Shown piece by piece: positions 45,617-55,091 of a stretch of DNA of 64,000 bases. A program made the position numbers and the translations under genes. Within the stretch, counting starts at the first letter, position 1; each line of letters starts with the position of its first letter. Source of the DNA: Mesorhizobium sp. M3A.F.Ca.ET.080.04.2.1 (GTDB lineage: Bacteria; Pseudomonadota; Alphaproteobacteria; Rhizobiales; Rhizobiaceae); assembly GCF_003952525.1 (NCBI RefSeq), contig NZ_CP034451.1:2728001-2792000 (forward strand), in the 5' to 3' direction. The notes under the pieces were generated by a model. That model did no database searches. It saw nothing but the letters and a program-made list of their open reading frames with translations, and was not told where the DNA came from.

Positions 45617-47653
45617 TTGGCAAAGGCAGCAAAGAGGACGGTTTCAAAGGCAAAAGCCGCCGCAAAGCCGGCCGTGGGGACCGGCGCGTCCAACGCGTCT
45701 TTAGCCAAGACCGCCGCCGCGCCGAAGCCGAAGGCTGCCGCCAAGCCGGCAGCAAAGTCAAAGGCTGCCGCCAAGCCGGCAGCAAAGTCGAAGGCCGCCG
45801 CCAAGCCGGCAGCAAAGTCGAAGGCCGCCGCCAAACCCGCCGCCGCAAAGCCGGCCAAGACTGGCCCGAAAGCGGCGGCCAAGCCTGCGGCAGCCAGACC
45901 CGCGGCCAAGATCACGCCGGCGGCCGCGGCTTCCGCCCCAGCCAAGCGTCTGCCGAAGGCGATCACGGAGCTTACCGCCGGACTGCCGCAGAAACCGTGG
46001 CTGAAGAACTATCCCAAGAACATGCCGGCCGAGATCGGACCGCTGTCCCACAACTCCATCGGAGACTTCCTCGTCGCCGCCTGCAGGCAGTTTGCCGGCC
46101 AGCCGGCTTTCGTGTGCATGGGCAAGTCAGTCTCCTATGCGGAACTCGAGCGGCTTTCGGCCGCCTTCGGCGCCTATCTGCAGTCGAAGGGACTGGAGAA
46201 GGGCGCGCGCGTGGCGCTGATGATGCCCAACGTGCTGCAATATCCGGTGGCGATGATGGCGGTCCTGCGGGCCGGCTTCACAGTGGTGAACGTCAACCCG
46301 CTCTACACGCCGCGTGAACTGGAGCATCAGCTCAAGGATTCGGGCGCGCAGGCGATCGTCATTCTCGAAAACTTCGCCAACACCTTGCAGGCCGTCATCG
46401 CCCGCACGCCGGTCAAGCATGTCGTGGTCGCGACGATGGGCGACATGCTCGGCGCCCTCAAGGGCACAATCGTCAACCTCGTCGTGCGCCGGGTGAAGAA
46501 GATGGTTCCCGCCTGGTCGCTGCCCGGCCATGTCGGCTTCAACGCCGCGCTGAAGCAGGGCGCGGCGCTAAGCTTCGAGCAGGCCACCGTTTCGGGCGAC
46601 GACATCGCCTTCCTGCAGTATACGGGCGGAACGACCGGGATCTCGAAGGGCGCAACGCTGCTGCATCGCAATGTTTTGTCCAATGTGGCGCAGAATTCGC
46701 TCTGGGTAGAGGATGCCTACACCGTCAAGCCGAAGCCGGCGCACCTCAACTTCGTCTGCGCGCTGCCGCTCTATCACATCTTCGCGCTGACGGTGAATGC
46801 GCTGATGGGCATGCAGCAAGGCGCCCAGAACGTGCTCATCCCCAACCCGCGCGACATACCGGGCTTCGTCAAGGAACTGCAGAAATACCCGATCCACATC
46901 TTCCCCGGGCTCAACACGCTGTTCAACGCGCTGCTCAACAATGAGGATTTCCGCAAGCTCGACTTCAAGCCGCTGATCCTGACGCTGGGCGGCGGCATGG
47001 CGGTGCAGAAGGGCGTGGCCGAGCGCTGGAAGGCGCTCACCGGCCGGCCTGTGAGTGAAGGCTACGGGCTTTCCGAAACCTCGCCGGTGGCGACCGCCAA
47101 CAAGTTCAGCTCCAGCGAGTTTACCGGCACGATCGGCCTGCCGCTGCCATCGACCGAGATCGCCATCCGCGACGACGACGGCAACAACGTGCCGCTCGGC
47201 GAGGTGGGCGAGATCTGCATCCGCGGCCCGCAAGTGATGGCAGGCTACTGGAACCGGCCTGACGAAACCGCCAAGGTGATGACCAAGGACGGCTTCTTCA
47301 AGTCGGGCGACATGGGCTTCATGGACGACCAGGGTTACACCAAGATCGTCGATCGCAAGAAGGACATGATCCTGGTCTCCGGCTTCAACGTCTATCCCAA
47401 CGAACTGGAAGAGGTGGTGGCCCAGCACCCCGGCGTGCTCGAAGTGGCGGCGATCGGCGTGCCGGACGAGCACTCCGGCGAGGTGCCAAAGCTGTTCGTG
47501 GTCAGGAAGGATCCGGCGCTGACCCTCGAGACGCTGACCGCCTATTGCCGCCAGAACCTGACCGGCTACAAGCGGCCGAAATACATCGAATTCCGCACCG
47601 AATTGCCGAAGACGCCGGTCGGCAAGATCCTGCGGCGCGCGTTGCGGGAGTAG
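45617..47653 (+). CDS. fadD: Long-chain acyl-CoA ligase with histone-H1-like N-terminal tail
   Basis: 678 residues from a TTG start with GGGAGG about 7 bases upstream. Residues 1-110 are Lys/Ala/Pro-rich with three identical 10-residue repeats (AAAKPAAKSK type) and no membrane segment; they resemble histone H1-like tails. From about 127 the acyl-activating enzyme begins: LQYTGGTTGISKGA (AMP-binding), GYGLSETSP, DRKKDMILVSGFNVYPNE and the terminal catalytic lysine in VGKILRRALRE. Activates fatty acids to acyl-CoA. The tail may bind nucleic acid or membrane phospholipid. A TTG-started methyltransferase follows after 2 bp. Confidence 0.9.
   Translation: MAKAAKRTVSKAKAAAKPAVGTGASNASLAKTAAAPKPKAAAKPAAKSKAAAKPAAKSKAAAKPAAKSKAAAKPAAAKPAKTGPKAAAKPAAARPAAKITPAAAASAPAKRLPKAITELTAGLPQKPWLKNYPKNMPAEIGPLSHNSIGDFLVAACRQFAGQPAFVCMGKSVSYAELERLSAAFGAYLQSKGLEKGARVALMMPNVLQYPVAMMAVLRAGFTVVNVNPLYTPRELEHQLKDSGAQAIVILENFANTLQAVIARTPVKHVVVATMGDMLGALKGTIVNLVVRRVKKMVPAWSLPGHVGFNAALKQGAALSFEQATVSGDDIAFLQYTGGTTGISKGATLLHRNVLSNVAQNSLWVEDAYTVKPKPAHLNFVCALPLYHIFALTVNALMGMQQGAQNVLIPNPRDIPGFVKELQKYPIHIFPGLNTLFNALLNNEDFRKLDFKPLILTLGGGMAVQKGVAERWKALTGRPVSEGYGLSETSPVATANKFSSSEFTGTIGLPLPSTEIAIRDDDGNNVPLGEVGEICIRGPQVMAGYWNRPDETAKVMTKDGFFKSGDMGFMDDQGYTKIVDRKKDMILVSGFNVYPNELEEVVAQHPGVLEVAAIGVPDEHSGEVPKLFVVRKDPALTLETLTAYCRQNLTGYKRPKYIEFRTELPKTPVGKILRRALRE
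45731..45841 (+). repeat. In-frame 30 bp tandem repeats in the fadD N-terminal tail
   Basis: Three nearly identical 30 bp units at 45731-45760, 45761-45790 and 45791-45820, then a partial fourth. Each codes for KAAAKPAAKS. Differences between copies are synonymous (gct/gcc, tca/tcg), which suggests selection on the protein. Confidence 0.93.
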
Positions 47654-47655
47654 AT

Positions 47656-48357
47656 TTGAGCCGCGAAACTGCCGGCGCAACCGAAGAGCGGGCCACACGG
47701 CTCGACCCGGCCGAATTCATCAAGGCGAACATGGGCTTATCGCCGGTGCCGTCGCTGCCGGAGATCCGCCTCTACACGGCGCATCCCGGCAGCGGGCTGA
47801 GGCGGCTGCTCGAGCCGGACGATGATGCCGAGGGCTACGCGGCCGAGCCGCAGCCGCCTTACTGGGCCTATGCCTGGGCCGGCGGCGCGGTGCTGGCGCG
47901 CTTCGTTCCCGACCGGCCATCGATCGTCGCCGGCCGCCGCGTGCTCGATCTCGGGGCCGGCTCCGGCCTGGTCGGAATTGCCGCGGCAAAGGCCGGGGCG
48001 CGCGCGGTGATAGCGGCGGAGATCGATCGCAACGGTGTTGTCGCGCTCGGCCTCAACGCGCAAGCCAACGGCGTTGCCATCTCGATTGTCGGCGAGGACA
48101 TTACCGCCGGTTCGCCGCCGGCGATCGACCTGGTGCTCGCGGGCGATATCTTCTACGCGAAGCAGGTCGGGCAGCGGATGATGCCATTCCTCGACCGCTG
48201 CCTCGCCGCCGGCATTGACGTGCTGGTCGGCGATCCCGGCCGCGCCTGGCTTCCCCGATCCCGGCTTCGCCTGCTGGCGGAATATCAGGTGGCAGATGTC
48301 GGAGGAAACGGCGGTAGGGAGGCGAGGCCAAGCGGGGTGTTTGCGTTGAGCAGCTAA
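47656..48357 (+). CDS. Class I protein methyltransferase, ETF-beta lysine methyltransferase (METTL20-like)
   Basis: 233 residues from TTG with GGGAG at -6. The motif PPYWAYAWAGGAVLARF, then SAM site VLDLGAGSGLVGIAAA and LVLAGDIFYA are characteristic of the METTL20/ETFBKMT branch near PrmA. A homologue in Agrobacterium methylates the ETF beta subunit and ribosomal protein L7/L12. It is coupled to the acyl-CoA ligase (2 bp gap). The alternative is another lysine methylase of the same branch. The 3' end overlaps the convergent HAD gene by 4 bp. Confidence 0.82.
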   Translation: MSRETAGATEERATRLDPAEFIKANMGLSPVPSLPEIRLYTAHPGSGLRRLLEPDDDAEGYAAEPQPPYWAYAWAGGAVLARFVPDRPSIVAGRRVLDLGAGSGLVGIAAAKAGARAVIAAEIDRNGVVALGLNAQANGVAISIVGEDITAGSPPAIDLVLAGDIFYAKQVGQRMMPFLDRCLAAGIDVLVGDPGRAWLPRSRLRLLAEYQVADVGGNGGREARPSGVFALSS

Positions 48358-49079
48358 CCCGCCGCCACGCTCACCCGCGCCGACAAGAAATCCGGCAGGT
48401 CGGCAACCGAATCCAGAACGACATCGGCGATCGACGCCAACGAGTCGCGCGTGCCGGTTCCGGAGAGAACGCCGACCGCCAGTCCGCAGCCGCCGGCGCG
48501 GGCCATTTCGAGGTCGTGGCGATTGTCTCCCACCATGGCGATCTCCGGCGGCCTCAGCCCGGTCAGATCGCAGAACGCGAGGACGGTGTCCGGCGCCGGC
48601 TTGGGATTGGCGACCGAATCATAGCCGTAGGCGGCTTCGAAGAGCTGCGCCACACCGAGCGTCACCAGGGTCTTCTCGGCGCCGCTGGTCGAATCGTTGG
48701 TGGCGACGCCCAACCGAAAGGACTGCCTGTGCAGCAGCCGCAGCGATTCCACGACCCCCGGCAGCGCGACAGCCATGGACGAACCCTGCACCGAAGTGAT
48801 CTCGTTGAAACGGCGAACCGCAAGCAGTTGATCCTCGTCCGAGAGGCGGGGGAACCAGAGTTCGACGACATCCATGTTGGAGCCGGAAGCAAAGATCGAA
48901 TCGGGCTTGAAGCGCTTGCTGACGAAGTCGAAGCCGGCGGCGGCGAGCAGCCTGTCGGCCTTCCAGCGATCGCCCTCGGCAGCGTCCATGGCCATGAAGT
49001 CGGCTATGCCGAGCCAGGTTGCGTTGAAGTCGACAAGCGTGCCGTCCTTGTCGAACAGAATTCCCTTGATATCCGCCAA
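48354..49079 (-). CDS. HAD-superfamily hydrolase (phosphoglycolate phosphatase-like)
   Basis: 241 residues. The HAD motifs are motif I FDKDGTLVD, motif II VATNDS, the lysine in NPKPAPDT and motif IV MVGDNRHDLEMA. The cap is a small helical insert (about 20-95). A cytoplasmic phosphatase for a small phosphorylated metabolite such as 2-phosphoglycolate. It ends 4 bp into the methyltransferase and starts 5 bp after pgi. Confidence 0.88.
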   Translation of the reverse strand: MADIKGILFDKDGTLVDFNATWLGIADFMAMDAAEGDRWKADRLLAAAGFDFVSKRFKPDSIFASGSNMDVVELWFPRLSDEDQLLAVRRFNEITSVQGSSMAVALPGVVESLRLLHRQSFRLGVATNDSTSGAEKTLVTLGVAQLFEAAYGYDSVANPKPAPDTVLAFCDLTGLRPPEIAMVGDNRHDLEMARAGGCGLAVGVLSGTGTRDSLASIADVVLDSVADLPDFLSARVSVAAG

Positions 49080-49084
49080 TCTTT

Positions 49085-50728
<1,644 letters not shown>

Positions 50729-51065
50729 TGTCGGGCTCCTGGCGGTTTTTGCGGCCATCTTAACAGGCTGGATGTTTCCGGCGCATGTCGTCGCGTTCGC
50801 GGTTGCGGCAAATTTATCCGACTGAATTCCCTTCGATTCAAGCGCGGCAATGACGCAGCGCGTCACGCTTTGTTTACGCAGTGCAGCATCGCTTGAGGCA
50901 ATGGATCGCTTCCGCCACCAATGGATCATAAATCCCAGTGACCAATGGATCACTGGCATAAATCCCAGCGATCAGAAAAATTGATTGGCGCAACCCCTTG
51001 TGCCACCCATACACTCGACTGGTCCAGCCAAGTGAAAACAGCTGGCCATCCGAGGAACATCTCCC
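50729..51065. other. Divergent intergenic region pgi / mocR
   Basis: 337 bp. Holds the repeat cluster described at 50899-50970 close to the MocR gene, and an AT-rich GATCAGAAAAATTGATTGG segment after it. No coding sequence recognised. Confidence 0.65.
50899..50970. promoter_or_regulatory. Candidate MocR operator: repeated CAATGGATC motifs
   Basis: CAATGGATC occurs at 50899-50907, 50919-50927 and 50943-50951. The last two belong to a larger direct repeat: ATGGATC then ATAAATCCCAG, with a 6-base insertion in the second copy. A perfect 7 bp inverted repeat CCAGTGA/TCACTGG (50935-50941 and 50950-50956) overlaps it. MocR regulators typically bind direct repeats near their own promoter. Confidence 0.6.
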
Positions 51066-52559
51066 ATGCCACAGCGCAATGACACGGCCATATGGTCCGG
51101 CCTGTTCCGGATTTCGGCCGAATCCGGACAAACCCTCCAGGCGCAGATCCGCCAGGCGATTGTCGCAGCCATCCTCGACCGCCAGATCGCCGCGTCGATG
51201 CCGCTGCCATCCTGCCGGATTCTGGCCGAAAAACTCGGCGTTGCCCGCGGCACGGTGGTGCTGGCCTTCCAGCAGCTGGTCGACCAGGGCTTCCTGGTGG
51301 CGCGCGAGCGGCGCGGCCATTTCGTCAATCCGGACGTGCTGGCGACGCCCGCCAAGCCGCACCAGAAGGCGCCGGACCAGCAGAACGAGATCGACTGGAA
51401 GGCGCGCCGGCAGATCGCAGCCAGCGACATGCCGCCGCCGGCCAAGCACGACAACTGGATCAAATCCTCCTATCCCTTCGTCTACGGCCAGTTCGACCCG
51501 GCGCTGTTCCCGACCGCCGAATGGCGCGAGTGCAACCGCATGGCGCTCGCGGTGCTGGAGATCCGCAATTGGGCGTCCGACATGGTGGACCGCGACGACC
51601 CGCTGCTGATCGAGCAGATCCAGGCCAGGCTTCTGCCGCGGCGCGGCATCTTCGCCAACCCGGACGAGATCATCGTCACCCTGGGGGCGCAGAACGCGCT
51701 CTACATGCTCGCATCGCTGCTGATGACCAAGGGCTCGAAGGTGGCGATGGAAGATCCGGGCTATCCCGACGCCCGCTCGATCTTCCGCCTGGCCGGCGCC
51801 GATATCCAGCCGGTTCCGGTCGACCAGTCCGGCATCGTGACCTCTTCGATCCCGCAGGATTCCGGCTTCGTCTTCGTCACGCCCAGCCACCATTGCCCGA
51901 CCATGGTACCGATGTCGGCGGAACGGCGACAGGATCTCCTGGCGCGGGCCAACCGCAACAACCAGATCATCATCGAGGACGGCTATGACAGCCAGTTGCT
52001 CGACGAGGCGCCGCAGCAGGCGCTGAAGAGCCTCGACCGCTCGGGCCGGGTGATCTATGTCGGCTCGATGTCGAAGACGCTGGCGCCGGGCCTCAGGCTT
52101 GGCTACATCGTCGCCTCGGCAGGGCTGATCGCCGAACTTCGCGCGTTGCGCCGCTTCATGCTCAGGCATCCGCCGGCTAACAACCAACGCGCCGTCGCAC
52201 TGTTCCTGTCGCTCGGCCATCACGAGGCGCTGGTGCGCAGGCTCTCCACCGCTTTCGACGAGCGGCGCAAGCGTCTGGTCCATGCGATTTCCGCTTTTCT
52301 GCCAGAGTGGCGCTCGACCGACTCGGCCGGCGGTACATCGCTCTGGCTGGAGGGTCCGCGCGGCACCGATTCACGCGGCCTGGCTGAAGCGGCCGCCTCG
52401 CGCAGCGTCATCATCGAACCCGGCGACCGCTTCTTCGACCGCAGCGAAAAACCCACGCGTTTCATGCGCTTGGGCATCTCCTCTATCTCGCTGCAGCACA
52501 TTGAGCCCGGCATCCGGGAACTCGCCACGGCAGCCGGCCGCAGACCCGCCGCGGCCTGA
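51066..52559 (+). CDS. MocR/GabR-type transcriptional regulator (GntR wHTH plus aminotransferase-like domain)
   Basis: 497 residues. Winged-helix domain about 20-90 (LAEKLGVARGTVVLAFQQL), linker to about 130, then a fold-type I aminotransferase-like domain with the PLP lysine Lys337 in GSMSKTLAPGLRLGY and ARG-type C-terminal FMRLGISS. It senses an amino-acid-like ligand through PLP. Ends in a terminator; next plus-strand gene is an MttB-family enzyme. Likely self-regulated by the repeats upstream. Confidence 0.92.
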   Translation: MPQRNDTAIWSGLFRISAESGQTLQAQIRQAIVAAILDRQIAASMPLPSCRILAEKLGVARGTVVLAFQQLVDQGFLVARERRGHFVNPDVLATPAKPHQKAPDQQNEIDWKARRQIAASDMPPPAKHDNWIKSSYPFVYGQFDPALFPTAEWRECNRMALAVLEIRNWASDMVDRDDPLLIEQIQARLLPRRGIFANPDEIIVTLGAQNALYMLASLLMTKGSKVAMEDPGYPDARSIFRLAGADIQPVPVDQSGIVTSSIPQDSGFVFVTPSHHCPTMVPMSAERRQDLLARANRNNQIIIEDGYDSQLLDEAPQQALKSLDRSGRVIYVGSMSKTLAPGLRLGYIVASAGLIAELRALRRFMLRHPPANNQRAVALFLSLGHHEALVRRLSTAFDERRKRLVHAISAFLPEWRSTDSAGGTSLWLEGPRGTDSRGLAEAAASRSVIIEPGDRFFDRSEKPTRFMRLGISSISLQHIEPGIRELATAAGRRPAAA

Positions 52560-52579
52560 TCATAGGGACCAACTTCTTG

Positions 52580-52615
52580 AAAGGGAGGCGGCGCAAGCCG
52601 GCTCCCTTTGCTTTT
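52580..52615 (+). terminator. Rho-independent terminator after the MocR gene
   Basis: Stem AAAGGGAGGCGGC / GCCGGCTCCCTTT with one mismatch and a GCAA loop, then CTTTT. Confidence 0.75.
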
Positions 52616-52781
52616 GCACTCGCTTGTGCTTTAGCACCTTGGCATATCCGACGGCACAGGCTGGCTCATAGGCTGTACCAATGCCGGCGGCATAGTCGAG
52701 CAACAAAGGGGATGAGGCAGGCCGATGGTGGACCAACCGCCGCGCATCCTGCCCCGAAAAAGCTAAGGTGGAGTGCCTTCC

Positions 52782-54371
52782 ATGTCAGTGGCTCTCGAGA
52801 AGCAGGAAGCGGCGGCGGACCAGCGTTCGCGGCGCTCCGGCGGGCGCGAAGCGCGCCGCGCGATGCGGGCGGCGCCCCTCGCCGACGACATCCGTCCGGT
52901 ACGGGCCGGCCTCGAGGGCGGCAGCTACGGGCCATTGAGCCTGAACGATCGCGAGCGCATCCACGAGGCGGTGCTGACGCTTCTGGAGACGGTCGGCTTC
53001 GCCAACGCCATCCCGTCCTGCATCGAGGCGCTGACCAGGGCCGGTGCGACCTATGGCGATGACGGCCGCATCCGCCTGCCGCGAGCGCTGGTCCTCGACA
53101 CGATAAAAACGGCGGCGCGGCACTTCACGCTGCACGGCCAGGACCCGAAGCATGACATGGTGATCCAGGGCAAACGTGTGCACTACGGCACGGCGGGGGC
53201 CGCCGTGCATCTGGTCGACGTCGAGAAGCGCGAATATCGCGAATCGCAGCTGCAGGACATCTATGACGCGGCCCGCCTCGTCGACGGACTCGACAACATC
53301 CATTTCTTCCAGCGCACCATGGTGCCGCGCGACATCCCGGATCCGCTCGAGATGGACTTCAACACGCTCTACGCCTGCGTGATGGGGACATCCAAGCATG
53401 TCGGCACCTCGTTCACCGTGCGCGAGAACGTCAAGCCGGCCCTGGAGATGCTCTATGCGATCGCCGGCGGCGAGGAGAATTTCCGCGCACGACCCTTCGT
53501 CTCCAACTCGAACTGCTTCGTGGTGCCGCCGATGAAGTTCGCCGAGGATGCCTGCGGCGTACTCGAAGCCTGCGTCGAGGGCGGCATTCCGATCCTGCTT
53601 CTGTCGGCCGGCCAGGCGGGTGCCACGGCGCCGGCGGCGATTGCGGGCGCTGTTGTCCAGGCGGTGGCGGAAGTGCTGATGGGCCTGGTCTATGTCAACG
53701 CGATCAAGCCTGGGCATCCGGCGATCTTCGGCACCTGGCCGTTCGTCTCGGACCTCAGAACCGGCGCCATGTCGGGCGGCTCGGCCGAGCAGTCGGTGCT
53801 GACCGCCGCCTGCGCGCAGATGGCGCAATATTACGACCTGCCGGGCGGTTCGGCCGCCGGCATGACCGACTCGAAACTGCCCGACATCCAGGCCGGCTAC
53901 GAGAAGGGCATCACCAATGTGATGGCGGGTCTGTCCGGCCTCAACCTCGTCTATGAATCGGCCGGCATGCACGCCTCGCTGCTCGGCTTCTGCCTGGAAA
54001 GCCTGATTATCGACAACGACATGCTCGGCCACTGCCTGCGCTGTGTGCGCGGCGTCGAGGTGACGGACGATGCCTTGTCGATCGAGACGATTGCCGATGT
54101 CTGCCTGAAGGGGCCGGGGCACTACCTCGGCAACGAGCAGACGCTGAAGCTGATGCAGACCGAATATTTCTACCCTGCGGTCGGCGACCGCTTCTCGCCA
54201 AAGGAATGGAACGAGAAGGGCCGGCCCGACATATTGCAGCGGGCGATCGCCGAGAAGAAACGGGTGCTGGCCGAGCGTTTTCCGCGCCACATCTCAAGGC
54301 TGGTCGACGACAAGCTGCGCGCCCGCTTCGGCGAAATGATCAAGCTGTCGCGCATCAAGATGGGCGGCTGA
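52782..54371 (+). CDS. MttB-superfamily (trimethylamine methyltransferase-like) protein, non-pyrrolysine
   Basis: 529 residues; ATG at 52782 preceded by GGTGGAG (a GTG at 52773 is the alternative). Family features include the LSGLNLVYESAGMH stretch and a TIM-barrel-like order. In archaeal MttB a pyrrolysine sits in the barrel; here the frame is uninterrupted, with no amber codon, as in glycine-betaine and other MttB homologues. These methyltransferases transfer a methyl group from a quaternary amine to a corrinoid protein, but no corrinoid protein gene is near. Substrate unknown. Confidence 0.88.
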   Translation: MSVALEKQEAAADQRSRRSGGREARRAMRAAPLADDIRPVRAGLEGGSYGPLSLNDRERIHEAVLTLLETVGFANAIPSCIEALTRAGATYGDDGRIRLPRALVLDTIKTAARHFTLHGQDPKHDMVIQGKRVHYGTAGAAVHLVDVEKREYRESQLQDIYDAARLVDGLDNIHFFQRTMVPRDIPDPLEMDFNTLYACVMGTSKHVGTSFTVRENVKPALEMLYAIAGGEENFRARPFVSNSNCFVVPPMKFAEDACGVLEACVEGGIPILLLSAGQAGATAPAAIAGAVVQAVAEVLMGLVYVNAIKPGHPAIFGTWPFVSDLRTGAMSGGSAEQSVLTAACAQMAQYYDLPGGSAAGMTDSKLPDIQAGYEKGITNVMAGLSGLNLVYESAGMHASLLGFCLESLIIDNDMLGHCLRCVRGVEVTDDALSIETIADVCLKGPGHYLGNEQTLKLMQTEYFYPAVGDRFSPKEWNEKGRPDILQRAIAEKKRVLAERFPRHISRLVDDKLRARFGEMIKLSRIKMGG

Positions 54372-54374
54372 TCT

Positions 54375-54553
54375 TCAGGTGAGGCCGGCCTGCAAACGGC
54401 ATCTTCCTGCGCTTCCGGTGCTCACGTACTTTAAGTACGCTCCGCTCCGGCCTTCGCCGGCCGAAGCCGTCACAAGTGTTTCCGCTCTATGAAGGCTACG
54501 GCCGGCGTAGGCCGGTTCTCGGAAAATGCCGTTTTCGACTCGGCCTGACCTGA
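54375..54553. repeat. Large palindromic intergenic element with nested GTACTTTAAGTAC
   Basis: Outer arms TCAGGTGAGGCCG and CGGCCTGACCTGA, then ACGGCATCTTCC / GGAAAATGCCGT, with a central perfect palindrome GTACTT-T-AAGTAC (54426-54438) and GC hairpins. About 179 bp, between convergent MttB and the unknown small protein. Confidence 0.8.
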
Positions 54554-54566
54554 ACCTCAACGCATC

Positions 54567-54965
54567 CTACTCCGCGGTCAGTCCGTAGCGCTCGACGACC
54601 TCGGCATTGATCAGCTTTGCGTGCAGCGTCATCAGCACGATCTGCGCGTCGAGACTGTCGCCGGCTTCGAGCGCGGCCTCCATGCGGCGCTCGGCTTCCA
54701 GCGTCGCCTCGCTGCCATTGGCCTGCTCGAAGGTTTCCGGTCCGGCGACGCAATAGCTGCAGAGTTGCGCGACCGACGTGTAGGCGTGCGGCGGCGGGTC
54801 CTGCGGCCAATGATCCTTCATCAGATTGACGATGGTGAGCTTGACGCCCTCCGGCACCAGGGCCGGATGCAGGTCGGCCGCGCGCAGGGCGTCGTCGAGC
54901 TGACGCAGGTCGCCCGAGCGGCCGAACACGCCGAGGAAGCCGAGAGATGAGCGCCGCCTGGTCAT
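54567..54965 (-). CDS. Conserved hypothetical protein
   Basis: 132 residues, starting MTRRRSSLGFLGVFGRSG. Acidic, with three cysteines in a short SVAQLCSYCVAGPETF stretch, possibly a metal site. Probably cytoplasmic; I do not recognise a family. It lies between a palindromic element and the dehydratase gene, on the same strand as the latter with 126 bp between. Confidence 0.7.
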   Translation of the reverse strand: MTRRRSSLGFLGVFGRSGDLRQLDDALRAADLHPALVPEGVKLTIVNLMKDHWPQDPPPHAYTSVAQLCSYCVAGPETFEQANGSEATLEAERRMEAALEAGDSLDAQIVLMTLHAKLINAEVVERYGLTAE

Positions 54966-55091
54966 GATGGTCTTGCCCCGGAGCCGGTCGAGATGACGCT
55001 TATCTGGATATCCGGCGCGGCCGAAGCAAGGCGAGATGAAGGGCGACCCGCCTGCCGGCAGGCCGCCCCGTTTGACCCTACTGAATACAGG

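Noticed and set aside
45731..45841. Regular 30 bp repeats as a possible CRISPR array
   Set aside because: The units are directly adjacent with no spacers, are in frame and encode a repeated peptide within fadD.
52773..54371. Pyrrolysine-containing MttB
   Set aside because: No in-frame TAG occurs and no pyl genes are seen in the window.
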